A stretch of DNA of 64,000 bases from Cellulomonas sp. Root930. GTDB lineage: Bacteria; Actinomycetota; Actinomycetes; Actinomycetales; Cellulomonadaceae. The stretch spans positions 186,001 through 250,000 of the forward strand of contig LMJI01000001.1 in NCBI GenBank assembly GCA_001429255.1, read 5' to 3'. Below the pieces are notes generated by a model. It worked only from the letters and a program-made list of their open reading frames with translations, was not told the DNA's origin and did not search any database. This document shows positions 51,725 to 60,002 of the stretch, in pieces; within the stretch, counting starts at the first letter, position 1; each line of letters opens with the position of its first letter. The position numbers and the translations under genes were made by a program.

Positions 51725-52927
51725 TCAGCCGTCCGTCAGCCGGTAGCCCGCCTCGCGGAGGTGCTGGAGCACGTACTCGCAGTGGTCCGGCCCCTTGGTC
51801 TCCACCTGCACCACGATCGCGACCTCGTCGAGCTGGAGGTCGCCCACCGTGCGGGCGTGCGACACGTGCATGACGTTCCCGCCGGTGTCGGCCAGCGCGC
51901 GCAGCAGGTCCGCGAGCGCACCCGGGGTGTCGTCGATCCGCACCTGCAGCTGCAGGAACCGCCCCGCGGAGGCCAGCCCGTGCCGGACCACGCGCATGAG
52001 GACCAGCGGGTCGATGTTCCCGCCGGACAGGATGGCGACCACCGGACCCGTGAGCGGCCCGACCCCGGCCATCAGGGCAGCCGCGGCCGCCGCCCCCGAG
52101 GGCTCGACGAGCATCTTGGCGCGCTCCGCGAGGAGCAGGAGCGCGCGCGAGAGGTCCTCCTCCGAGACGCACTGCACCTCGACGTGGTGCGAGGAGAGGA
52201 TCTCGAACGGCACCGACCCCGGCATCCCGACGGCGATCCCGTCGGCCATGGTCCGCAGCTCCGGCGCCGGGATCGGGTGACCCGCGGCGAGCGACGCCGG
52301 GTAGGCGGCCGCGCGGGCGGCCTGGACGCCGATCACCCGCACGTCCGGGCGCAGCTCCGCGAGGGCGGCGACCACCCCGGCCGCCAGGCCGCCACCCCCG
52401 ATGGGCACGATCACGGTGGCGACGTCCGGCACCTGCTCGACGATCTCGAGGGCGATGGTGCCCTGACCCGCGACGACGTCCTCGTGGTCGAACGGGTGGA
52501 TGAGGACCGCGCCGGTGCGCTCGGCGTACTCGCGCGCGTGCACCAGGGCCTCGTCGACGGAGGCGCCGACCAGCTCGACCCGGGCGCCGTAGTCCCGCGT
52601 CGCCGCGATCTTGGGCAGCGCCGCGTCCGCCGGCATGAACACGACCGCCGTCAGCCCCAGCATCCGGGCCGCGAGCGCGACGCCCTGCGCGTGGTTGCCG
52701 GCGCTCGCCGCGACCACCCCCCGCGCCTGCTCCTGCGGGGAGAGCCGAGCCATCCGCACGTAGGCGCCCCGCAGCTTGAAGGAGCCGGCGCGCTGCAGGT
52801 TCTCGCACTTGAGCCAGACCTCGGCGCCGCACACCTGCGAGAGGGCGCGGCTCAGCTGCACCGGCGTGCGGTCCGCGACACCGTCGAGCAGCGCGGCCGC
52901 GGCGCGGACGTCGGCCAGACCGGTCAT
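51725..52927 (-). CDS. ilvA: Threonine ammonia-lyase with ACT domain
   Basis: A 400-residue PLP enzyme converting threonine to 2-oxobutanoate and ammonia, the first step to isoleucine. The PLP lysine is in GSFKLRGA near residue 55; SAGNHAQGVALAA and PIGGGGLAAGVV bind the cofactor. The C-terminal 80 residues (LQVRIDDTPGALADLLRAL ... VETKGPDHCEYVLQHLREAGY) form a single ACT domain. That short form is shared with catabolic enzymes, so the biosynthetic role is likely but not certain. Start overlaps the upstream gene by 4 bp. Confidence 0.92.
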   Translation of the reverse strand: MTGLADVRAAAALLDGVADRTPVQLSRALSQVCGAEVWLKCENLQRAGSFKLRGAYVRMARLSPQEQARGVVAASAGNHAQGVALAARMLGLTAVVFMPADAALPKIAATRDYGARVELVGASVDEALVHAREYAERTGAVLIHPFDHEDVVAGQGTIALEIVEQVPDVATVIVPIGGGGLAAGVVAALAELRPDVRVIGVQAARAAAYPASLAAGHPIPAPELRTMADGIAVGMPGSVPFEILSSHHVEVQCVSEEDLSRALLLLAERAKMLVEPSGAAAAAALMAGVGPLTGPVVAILSGGNIDPLVLMRVVRHGLASAGRFLQLQVRIDDTPGALADLLRALADTGGNVMHVSHARTVGDLQLDEVAIVVQVETKGPDHCEYVLQHLREAGYRLTDG

Positions 52928-54225
52928 CGGGGGTCCGGCGGCGAGGTCGGACCGCCTGGTTGGCCGGCGTCGTCGGCCTCGGTGCCCACCACCGGGGCGG
53001 GCGCGTCGCGGTCGGCACGGTCCGCGGCCTCCGCCTGCGTGGCGACCCGCTCCGACGTCGCCTCGGCCACCTGCGCGATGGAACGGTCGAGCACCGGATG
53101 CCCTCGGCCGCGCACAGGCACGTGGTCGGCGGTGCCCAGCTGCGGGAACTTGTCGTGCCCGTGCAGGTAGAGGAGCACGGTGTTCAGGGTCGCGGCGATC
53201 GGCACGGCGAACAGTGCGCCCACGATCCCGGCGACGAACGAGCCCGCCGCCACCGACAGCAGGACCGCGACCGGGTGGAGCGAGACGGCGTGGCCCATGA
53301 GGAACGGCTGGAGCACGTGGCCCTCCAGCTGCTGCACGAGCACCACGACGGCGAGCATCCAGATGGCCGACGCCGGCCCGTTCGACACGAGCGCCACGAG
53401 GATCGCGACCGAGCCGGTGACGACGGCGCCCACGATCGGGATGAACGACCCGAGGAACACCAGCACGGCCAGCGGCAGGGCGAGCGGCACCTGCAGGATC
53501 GCCGCGCCGAGCCCGATGCCGACGGCGTCGACGGCGGCCACGAGGATCTGCGTCCGCGTGTACGCACCGAGCGTGACGAGCCCGCGACGACCGGCCTGGT
53601 GCACGTGCTCGCGGGACCCGCGCGGGAGCAGGCCGACGACCCACGCCCAGATGGTGCGGCCGTCGAGCAGGAAGAAGAACGTGCAGAACAGGGCGATCAG
53701 CGCGCCGGCCGCGACGTGCGCCACGGTCGTCGTCGCGTGCAGCGCCCCCGAGACCAGCTCGGAGCTGCCGCCGCTGAGCGACCCCTGGATCCGGTCCATC
53801 CAGCCCGAGATGTCGGCGGTCGTCAGCTGCAGCGGGCCCTCGGCCAGCCACGTGGTCAGCGTGTCGATGCCCTGCGCGGCCTGGTCCCACAGCTCGCCGA
53901 AGCCCTTGACGATCGACCGTCCCGCGAGCGTCAGCAGGCCGGCCACCACGACGATCAGCCCGACGAGCGCGATCCCCACGGCCGCGACCCGCGGCATGCG
54001 CGTCCTGCGCTGGATCCAGCCGACGAACGGCGCCAGCAGGACCGTGAGCAGCAGGGCCACCGCGATGGGGACGACGACGACCTTGAGCTCGCTCAGCAGC
54101 CAGAGCAGCACCGCGAGCGCCGCGCCGATGAGCAGCAGCCGCCACGACCACGCGGCCGCGTTGCGCACGGACGGCGGCACCGCCTGGTCGCCGACGGGCT
54201 TGGCGGTCTCGACCGGGGCGCTCAC
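52924..54225 (-). CDS. AI-2E family transporter
   Basis: A 433-residue membrane protein with about eight helices. It begins with two helices after a polar N terminus (about residues 28-75), has an amphipathic outside region, and ends in helices containing LGSFIPIVGAVVTGSVAILVAL and a GHAVSLHPVAVLLSVAAGSFVAGIVGALFAVP segment typical of the family. Members have been linked to export of autoinducer-2 or to sodium/proton exchange; the role here is unknown. A 70-residue polar tail ends it. Both ends overlap neighbours by 4 bp. Confidence 0.9.
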   Translation of the reverse strand: MSAPVETAKPVGDQAVPPSVRNAAAWSWRLLLIGAALAVLLWLLSELKVVVVPIAVALLLTVLLAPFVGWIQRRTRMPRVAAVGIALVGLIVVVAGLLTLAGRSIVKGFGELWDQAAQGIDTLTTWLAEGPLQLTTADISGWMDRIQGSLSGGSSELVSGALHATTTVAHVAAGALIALFCTFFFLLDGRTIWAWVVGLLPRGSREHVHQAGRRGLVTLGAYTRTQILVAAVDAVGIGLGAAILQVPLALPLAVLVFLGSFIPIVGAVVTGSVAILVALVSNGPASAIWMLAVVVLVQQLEGHVLQPFLMGHAVSLHPVAVLLSVAAGSFVAGIVGALFAVPIAATLNTVLLYLHGHDKFPQLGTADHVPVRGRGHPVLDRSIAQVAEATSERVATQAEAADRADRDAPAPVVGTEADDAGQPGGPTSPPDPR

Positions 54226-55454
54226 GCGTCGCGCCCGGCGGCCAGCGCGGCGTCGAGGTCGGCGATCAGGTCGGCGACGTCCTCGATGCCCACCGACAGG
54301 CGCACCAGGTCGTCGGGCACCTCGAGCGCGGTCCCCGCCACCGACCCGTGGGTCATCTTGTGCGGGTGCTCGACCAGCGACTCGACCCCGCCCAGCGACT
54401 CGGCGAGCGTGAACACGTGGGTGGCACCGCAGAACGCCAGCGCCGACGACTCGCTGCCGGTGCGGAACGAGACCATGCCGCCGAAGCCGCTCATCTGGCG
54501 CGCGGCGACCTCGTGCCCGGGGTGGCTCTCCAGGCCCGGGTAGATCACGGACGTGACGGCGTCGTGCCCCTCAAGGAACTCCGCGACGGCCCGGGCGTTG
54601 CTCTCGTGCCGGTCCATCCGCACGGCGAGCGTCTTGAGCCCCCGCAGGGTCAGCCACGCGTCGAACGGCCCCGCGACCGCGCCGGACGCGTTCTGGTGGA
54701 ACCGCACGGCGTCGGCCAGGTTCGTCGTCCCTGTCGGACCGTCGAGCCCCACCGGAAGCTGCGCACCGTCGGCGACGACGAGCGCACCGCCGACCACGTC
54801 CGAGTGCCCGCCGATGTACTTGGTGGTCGAGTGCACGACGACGTCCGCACCGAGCGCGAGCGGCTGCTGCAGGTACGGCGTCGCGAAGGTGTTGTCGACG
54901 ACGAGCAGCGCCCCCGCCGCGCGGGCGTGCGCGGCCAGCACCGCGATGTCCGCGATGCCCAGCAGCGGGTTGGTGGGCGTCTCGACCCAGACCACCTTGG
55001 TGCGGCCCGGCTGGATCGCGGCGAGCACCGCGTCGGGGTCCGACAGGTCGACCGGCGTGTGCTCGATGCCCCACGGCCCGAAGACGCGCGCGATCAGGCG
55101 GTACGTGCCGCCGTAGGCGTCGTTCGGGACGACGACGTGGTCGCCGGGGCGCAGGGCCGCGCGCAGCAGCGTGTCCTCCGCCGCGAGGCCCGAGGAGAAC
55201 GCGAAGCCCGCCGCTCCTCCCTCGGCCGCGGCGAGCGCCGACTCCAGCGCGGTGCGGGTCGGGTTGGCCGAGCGCGAGTACTCGTACCCGCCCCGCAGCC
55301 CGCCGACGCCGTCCTGCTTGTACGTCGAGGTCGCGTAGATGGGCGGGACGACCGCCCCGGTGGTGGGGTCCGGGTCCTGACCTGCATGGATGGCGCGGGT
55401 CGAGAAGCCTGCGGAGGCCCAGTCGTCGTCGTGGGGGTGCGCGTGGTTCGTCAC
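54222..55454 (-). CDS. metB: Cystathionine gamma-synthase
   Basis: A 410-residue PLP enzyme of the Cys/Met metabolism family, joining cysteine to an activated homoserine. Landmarks are PPIYATSTYKQDGVG, YEYSRSANPTRTALE, FSSGLAAEDTLL, and the PLP lysine in VVHSTTKYIGGHSDVVGG near residue 205; the C-terminal SLGGVESLVEHPHKMTH is also typical. Cystathionine gamma-lyase is very similar, so the direction of the reaction is inferred. It is first in the minus-strand operon metB-AI-2E-ilvA. Its promoter region carries 11-bp repeats. Confidence 0.9.
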   Translation of the reverse strand: MTNHAHPHDDDWASAGFSTRAIHAGQDPDPTTGAVVPPIYATSTYKQDGVGGLRGGYEYSRSANPTRTALESALAAAEGGAAGFAFSSGLAAEDTLLRAALRPGDHVVVPNDAYGGTYRLIARVFGPWGIEHTPVDLSDPDAVLAAIQPGRTKVVWVETPTNPLLGIADIAVLAAHARAAGALLVVDNTFATPYLQQPLALGADVVVHSTTKYIGGHSDVVGGALVVADGAQLPVGLDGPTGTTNLADAVRFHQNASGAVAGPFDAWLTLRGLKTLAVRMDRHESNARAVAEFLEGHDAVTSVIYPGLESHPGHEVAARQMSGFGGMVSFRTGSESSALAFCGATHVFTLAESLGGVESLVEHPHKMTHGSVAGTALEVPDDLVRLSVGIEDVADLIADLDAALAAGRDA

Positions 55455-55494
55455 GGGTCCCAGGCTAGGCGCTCACGTCCGAACTGCCGCTCGG

Positions 55495-55549
55495 GCGCTC
55501 CAGGTGCGCTCCGGGTGCGCTCCCGGTCATGTGATCGTGCGCTCTCGGT
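55495..55549. repeat. Phased 11-bp repeats in the divergent metB-msrA promoter
   Basis: GCGCTCCAGGT (55495-55505), GCGCTCCGGGT (55506-55516) and GCGCTCCCGGT (55517-55527) lie head to tail; a fourth, GCGCTCTCGGT (55539-55549), follows after exactly 11 bp. Consensus GCGCTCYNGGT. The copies keep the same face of the helix, as expected of a regulator binding cooperatively. The 213-bp gap holds no gene. Confidence 0.7.
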
Positions 55550-55667
55550 CTGGTATTGGTTCGGTCAAGAGATCGCCACGTCGGCGGGAACACCGAGCGG
55601 GTGCGCACCGTTGCAGATCGCGGGAGGACCCAGGTGACCAACCGGGCTCCCGGAGAGGATCACGACC

Positions 55668-56336
55668 ATGAACTGGCTGTTTGGATCTGCCCTCAAGACC
55701 ACGATGGTGGCCCCCGAGAAGGCTCTGGCGGGACGCGACCGCTACCCCTACTCCATCCCGACGACCCACACCGTCCTCGGCACCCCGCTCCAGGGCCCGT
55801 GGCCCGACGGCACCGAGGTCCTCTACGTCGCGATGGGCTGTTTCTGGGGCGCCGAGCGCACCTTCTGGACGATCCCCGGCGTGGTGACGACGGCGGTCGG
55901 CTACCAGGGTGGGTTCACGCCGTTCCCCACCTACGAGGAGACCTGCACCGCCCTGACCGGGCACACCGAGATGGTGATGGTCGCGTACGACCCGACGGTC
56001 GTCTCGGCCGGCGACCTGCTGCGCACCTTCTGGGAGTCGCACGACCCGACGCAGGGCTACCGGCAGGGCAACGACGTCGGCACCCAGTACCGCTCGGCGA
56101 TCTACACCACGACGCCCGAGCAGGAGCTCGCCGCGCGCACCACGCGCGACGAGTACCAGCCGCGGCTGACGCGGTCCGGCTTCGGCGAGATCACCACCGA
56201 GATCCGGTCGGCCGAGGACGCCGGCAGGTTCTACTACGCCGAGGGCTACCACCAGCAGTACCTCGACAAGAACCCGAACGGGTACTGCGGACTGGGCGGC
56301 ACGGGCGTCTCCTGCCCGCGTCCGACCGGGGCCTGA
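55668..56336 (+). CDS. msrA: Peptide-methionine (S)-S-oxide reductase
   Basis: A 222-residue repair enzyme reducing methionine S-sulfoxide in oxidised proteins. The catalytic cysteine is in [12 protein letters not shown] near residue 58. [32 protein letters not shown] and the C-terminal [20 protein letters not shown], with a resolving cysteine, are typical of the longer bacterial form. GGAGAGGA lies upstream of the ATG. It is divergent from metB with 11-bp repeats between them, which suggests joint control in sulfur metabolism. Confidence 0.96.
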   Translation: MNWLFGSALKTTMVAPEKALAGRDRYPYSIPTTHTVLGTPLQGPWPDGTEVLYVAMGCFWGAERTFWTIPGVVTTAVGYQGGFTPFPTYEETCTALTGHTEMVMVAYDPTVVSAGDLLRTFWESHDPTQGYRQGNDVGTQYRSAIYTTTPEQELAARTTRDEYQPRLTRSGFGEITTEIRSAEDAGRFYYAEGYHQQYLDKNPNGYCGLGGTGVSCPRPTGA

Positions 56337-56361
56337 AGGACGAGGAGACGCCCCGGGCTGG

Positions 56362-57114
56362 TCATCCCTCGCGAACGGCGAGCAGGTCGCACTGGAGCAG
56401 GCGACCGTCGTTGTCGGCCAGCCCGGGCGCGAACGACTGAAGCCGGTAGCCGAGGCCCCTGAGCCGGTCGAACAGCTCCCCGGCCAGCTGCTGGCCGTCG
56501 TACAGCTCGACGAAGGACAGCTCCAGCTGAACCGCTTCGAAGCGGTTCAGCTGGTCCCCGGCTCCGTCGAGGACAGCGGACTCGAATCCTTGAGTGTCGA
56601 TCTTGAGCAGGGTGCGCGCCGGATCGACGTCGAACCGCCCGACCAGCTCCGCGACGGTCGTGACCGGCACCCGCTCGACCGCGATGTACGCCGAGTCGGG
56701 TGCAGCGTCGAGGTGCGCCTTCGCCATGGAGAGGATCGAGGACGAGTAGGAGTTGCCCGCGACGTTGATCTGGGCCAGGCCGGTGCTGCTCCCCACGGCT
56801 GTCCTGACCGGATGCCAGCTGTCATCTCGCGCGGCCCTGCGCTTCAGCTCACCGAACGCGCCCGAGAGCGGTTCGCAGCTGATGATCCGCCCGGCGAACC
56901 CGGCTCGGCGCAGGCTCAGCGCGTACTGACCCACGTTGGCGCCGATGTCCAGCACCTCAGTGATGCCGTGCGCCGACAGAGTCCGCGACACCTGCCCAGC
57001 GAAGGACCCGCGCGACAGCTCCAGGTCGAAGAACTGGAGGCCGCCCCGCAGCGCGAACTTCAGCCGCTCACGCAGCCGGTTGCGTAGGTTCTGGTCGCTC
57101 GGCGTGGTCGACAT
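56362..57114 (-). CDS. FkbM family methyltransferase
   Basis: A 250-residue SAM-dependent methyltransferase. Motif I is EVLDIGANVGQYALSL near residue 55; IISCEPLSGAFGELKRRA, then VTTVAELVGRFDVDPARTLLKIDTQGFESAVLDGA, and VQLELSFVELYDGQ are FkbM signatures. Family members methylate sugar or polyketide hydroxyls, often in surface glycan or natural-product pathways. No such cluster is adjacent. The coding sequence contains a perfect 32-bp palindrome (56523-56554), and the flanks hold a 390-bp gap, so it may be a recent arrival. Confidence 0.88.
   Translation of the reverse strand: MSTTPSDQNLRNRLRERLKFALRGGLQFFDLELSRGSFAGQVSRTLSAHGITEVLDIGANVGQYALSLRRAGFAGRIISCEPLSGAFGELKRRAARDDSWHPVRTAVGSSTGLAQINVAGNSYSSSILSMAKAHLDAAPDSAYIAVERVPVTTVAELVGRFDVDPARTLLKIDTQGFESAVLDGAGDQLNRFEAVQLELSFVELYDGQQLAGELFDRLRGLGYRLQSFAPGLADNDGRLLQCDLLAVREG
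56523..56554. repeat. Perfect 32-bp palindrome within the FkbM coding region
   Basis: Two 16-bp arms without spacer (56523-56538 and 56539-56554), starting CCAGCTGAACCGC, mirror each other exactly. In the protein it encodes the conserved QLNRFEAVQLE segment. Confidence 0.85.
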
Positions 57115-57504
57115 CAGCGCACCCGGCCGCGCCGCGAGTCTTCAGCACGGCGGGAACCGAGGGGCGCGTTCACACGTATGGGCAGGGGCACGGACACGAG
57201 GCTAGCGAAGAGACCGTCCCACCGCCCGGCTCCATGGGTCTCGTCGCGGACGGGGCGCACCCATCGATGAGCGGGTGGGTGGCCGACGTGCCCCCGCTGT
57301 CGGCCACCCACCCGCCATGGGGCCTGCCAGGGTCCCCGTCGTCCCGGCCTGCCACCCTCGGCGTCGTCCTTGGCGGACCGACCGGGTCGCTCCCCCTGCC
57401 GGTCCGCGGCGAACGTATCGACGCCCGCCGCGACCCGTCTACGACTGTCCATCGGGCGCTGGACCCCGGTCCACCTGCACGTATGTCCAGGTATGTCCGC
57501 CGGG
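57115..57504. other. Gene-free 390-bp region with a large inverted repeat
   Basis: No convincing gene is visible. A perfect 16-bp inverted repeat (57271-57286 with 57300-57315, 13-nt loop) lies in the middle and could terminate the SelT-like gene, though 190 bp beyond its stop. The FkbM gene promoter must lie near its left end. Close to the SelT stop there is a short repeat ATGTCC at 57482-57500. Confidence 0.5.
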
Positions 57505-57780
57505 TCAGCCCTCCGAGTGCCCCAGCGGCTTGTCGGGCGCCACCAGGTCCCGCACCAGCCGCTTCAGCTCCGGCAGGTCCGGGAACCCACCCCGCTCGCC
57601 CCGGTCCCACACCAGCGCGCCGTCCACCTCGACCCGGAACACACCCCCGGTCGCCGGCCGCAGCGCCACCTCCCCGAGCTCCCGGTGGAAGGTGGTCAGC
57701 AGCTCCTGCTGGTACCAGGCGGCCCGCAGGAGCCAGCGGCACTGCGTGCAGTAGGTGATCGCGACGCGCGGGAGGTCCAT
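57505..57780 (-). CDS. SelT/SelW/SelH family thioredoxin-like protein
   Basis: A 91-residue redox protein of the Rdx family. The first strand ends in the redox motif CTQC (ITYCTQCRWLLRAAW), with Cys where some animal relatives have selenocysteine. GGVFRVEVDGALVWDR and FPDLPELKRLVRD complete the thioredoxin-like fold. Role unknown, presumed thiol redox. ATG start close to the divergent membrane-protein gene, 65 bp away. Confidence 0.9.
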   Translation of the reverse strand: MDLPRVAITYCTQCRWLLRAAWYQQELLTTFHRELGEVALRPATGGVFRVEVDGALVWDRGERGGFPDLPELKRLVRDLVAPDKPLGHSEG

Positions 57781-57845
57781 CGCGCAAGTGTCGCCCAGCG
57801 CGCGGTGACCAGACAGACTTCAGGTCCACCCCCTGGAGGCTGACC

Positions 57846-58688
57846 GTGCACGACGTAGTCCCCGCCGTCGACATCCCGAGGCCGACCCTCCACACTGCCG
57901 GACGCGTGCTCGCCGCCGTCCTGGTCTGCGGAGCCGCGGTGCTCCTGTTCGCGGTCCACGTGCGGCCACTCGGCTACCTGCCGCTGGTGCTCGGCGTGGC
58001 GCTCGGGCTCGCCGTCGACCGGCGGCTGGGCAGGGACCTCGCCCTCATCGCCCTCGGCCAGGCGATCATCAGCACGATCTCCCTGAAGGCCGACCTGTCC
58101 AACGTGGGCATGCTCAGGTTCACGGTCGCGCTCGGCCTGGCCGTCGTCGTGCCGACGCTCCTCTCCAGCAGGGTCTTCCACGACGACAAGATCCACTTCC
58201 CCGTGCGCACGGGCCGACGCTGGGACCGCTGGCAGGCGCTCTACCTCGTGGCGGTCGCGATCGCGGCGTACCTGATCCTCCCTGCGTACTTCCTCGGCTC
58301 AGGCGTGTGGCAGAACTGGCCCGACCTGGACGGGTCCGGGGACATCGCGCGGCTGTTCGTCGGGGTCAACGCGGTGGGCATCTGGGACGAGCTGTTCTTC
58401 ATCTGCGTGGTGCTCGCGCTGCTGCGGCCGCACTTCCCGTTCTGGCTGGCCAACGTGCTGCAGGCGACGGTGTTCGTGTCGTTCCTGTGGGAGCTGGGCT
58501 ACCGCGAGTGGGGTCCGCTGCTGACCATCCCGTTCGCCCTGATCCAGGGCTGGATCTTCCGCCGGACGTCCTCGCTGAGCTACGTCGTGGCCGTGCACCT
58601 GCTGTTCGACCTCATCGTGTTCCTGGTGCTCGTGCACGCGCACCACCCGAGCCTGTTCGACATCTTCCTCACCGCCCCCGGGTCGTAG
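57846..58688 (+). CDS. CPBP-like intramembrane protease family protein, degenerate active site
   Basis: A 280-residue membrane protein with about eight helices. The region near residue 177 (GIWDELFFICVVLALL) and the late VVAVHLLFDLIVF helix match the order of CPBP glutamic protease motifs. However, the usual EExxxR reads DELFFI and the second-motif histidine is missing. It may thus be a non-catalytic relative or a different family. GTG start. The alditol oxidase gene starts 9 bp downstream, so the two probably form an operon. Confidence 0.65.
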   Translation: MHDVVPAVDIPRPTLHTAGRVLAAVLVCGAAVLLFAVHVRPLGYLPLVLGVALGLAVDRRLGRDLALIALGQAIISTISLKADLSNVGMLRFTVALGLAVVVPTLLSSRVFHDDKIHFPVRTGRRWDRWQALYLVAVAIAAYLILPAYFLGSGVWQNWPDLDGSGDIARLFVGVNAVGIWDELFFICVVLALLRPHFPFWLANVLQATVFVSFLWELGYREWGPLLTIPFALIQGWIFRRTSSLSYVVAVHLLFDLIVFLVLVHAHHPSLFDIFLTAPGS

Positions 58689-58697
58689 GTTGGACCG

Positions 58698-59942
58698 GTG
58701 ACGCTGACGAACTGGGCCGGGAACTACACGTACCGCGCGGGAGTCGTGCACCACCCGGGCTCGGTCGAGGAGCTGCAGGAGCTGGTCGCGGGCGCTCCCA
58801 GGATCCGCGCCCTGGGCACCCGGCACTGCTTCAACGACCTCGCCGACGACCCCGCCGCCCTCGTCGTCCTGGACGGCCTGGAGGCTGCGCCGGAGATCGA
58901 CGCGGACGCGCGGACCGTGACGGTCACCGCCGGAACGCGGTACGGCACGCTCGCGCAGCACCTGCACCCGGCCGGCTGGGCGGTGCACAACCTCGCGTCC
59001 CTGCCGCACATCTCCGTGGCCGGTGCGGTCGCCACGGCCACGCACGGCTCGGGCGACCGGAGCCGGAACCTCGCGGCCGCGGTGGCCGCCCTCGAGCTCG
59101 TCGGACCCGACGGCACGGTCCGGACGGTCCGCCGCGGCGACGACGACTTCGCCGGCTCGGTGGTCGCGCTCGGTGCGCTGGGCGTGGCCACACGCGTGAC
59201 GCTGGACATCGAGCCCACGTTCGACGTCGCCCAGGAGGTGCACCTCGACCTGCCGTGGGCGGCCGCGCTGGAGCACCTCGACGAGCTGACGAGCAGCGCC
59301 GACTCGGTGAGCCTCTTCACCGACTGGACCGGCGACACGATCGCGCAGGTCTGGCGCAAGACGCGCGTCACGCCGGGCTACCGGCTGCGCACCGAGCTGT
59401 TCGGCGCGACCCCGGCCGACGGCCCCCGCCACCCGCTGCCCGGCATCGACCCCGTCAACTGCACCGCGCAGCTGGGCGAGCCCGGCCCGTGGCACGACCG
59501 CCTGCCGCACTTCCGCATGGACTTCACGCCGAGCAACGGCGACGAGCTCCAGTCGGAGTACCTGGTCCCGCGCGCCCACGCGGTCGCAGCCTTGGAGGCG
59601 ATCCGCGCTCTGAGCGACCGGATCGCGCCGCTGCTGCAGGTCACCGAGGTCCGCACGATCGCCGGCGACGACCTGTGGCTGTCCACCGCCGAGGGCGGCG
59701 ACCGCGTCGGCCTGCACTTCACCTGGCAGCCGCGCCAGCCCGAGGTCGAGGCCCTCCTGCCGACGATCGAGGCCGCGCTGGCCCCGTTCGGCGCGCGCCC
59801 GCACTGGGGCAAGCTCTTCGCCGACGCGGGCCGCGACCTCGCCCGCCTGTACCCGCGCTGGGACGACTTCCGCTCACTCGTCGCGCGCACGGACCCCGAC
59901 GGCGTCTTCCGCAACGACTTCCTGGACCGCCACGTCCTCTAG
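58698..59942 (+). CDS. FAD-dependent alditol oxidase (xylitol/sorbitol oxidase)
   Basis: A 414-residue oxidase of the VAO family, oxidising the terminal hydroxyl of polyols such as xylitol or sorbitol with O2, giving H2O2. The N terminus (TNWAGNYTYRAG) and IRALGTRHCFND, where the His should bind FAD covalently, match AldO from Streptomyces coelicolor; SLPHISVAGAVATATHGSG is the FAD-binding core, and HWGKLF near the C terminus is also shared. GTG start. A hairpin follows the stop by 9 bp. Confidence 0.9.
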   Translation: MTLTNWAGNYTYRAGVVHHPGSVEELQELVAGAPRIRALGTRHCFNDLADDPAALVVLDGLEAAPEIDADARTVTVTAGTRYGTLAQHLHPAGWAVHNLASLPHISVAGAVATATHGSGDRSRNLAAAVAALELVGPDGTVRTVRRGDDDFAGSVVALGALGVATRVTLDIEPTFDVAQEVHLDLPWAAALEHLDELTSSADSVSLFTDWTGDTIAQVWRKTRVTPGYRLRTELFGATPADGPRHPLPGIDPVNCTAQLGEPGPWHDRLPHFRMDFTPSNGDELQSEYLVPRAHAVAALEAIRALSDRIAPLLQVTEVRTIAGDDLWLSTAEGGDRVGLHFTWQPRQPEVEALLPTIEAALAPFGARPHWGKLFADAGRDLARLYPRWDDFRSLVARTDPDGVFRNDFLDRHVL

Positions 59943-59951
59943 AACTCGCAA

Positions 59952-59993
59952 CGTCCGAGGATGTGCGCGCTATGACGCCCGCTTCCTCGGACG
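59952..59993. terminator. Bidirectional terminator after the alditol oxidase gene
   Basis: Inverted repeat CGTCCGAGGA (59952-59961) and TCCTCGGACG (59984-59993), loop 22 nt, between convergent stops 60 bp apart. Confidence 0.65.
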
Positions 59994-60002
59994 CTGCGCA
60001 GG

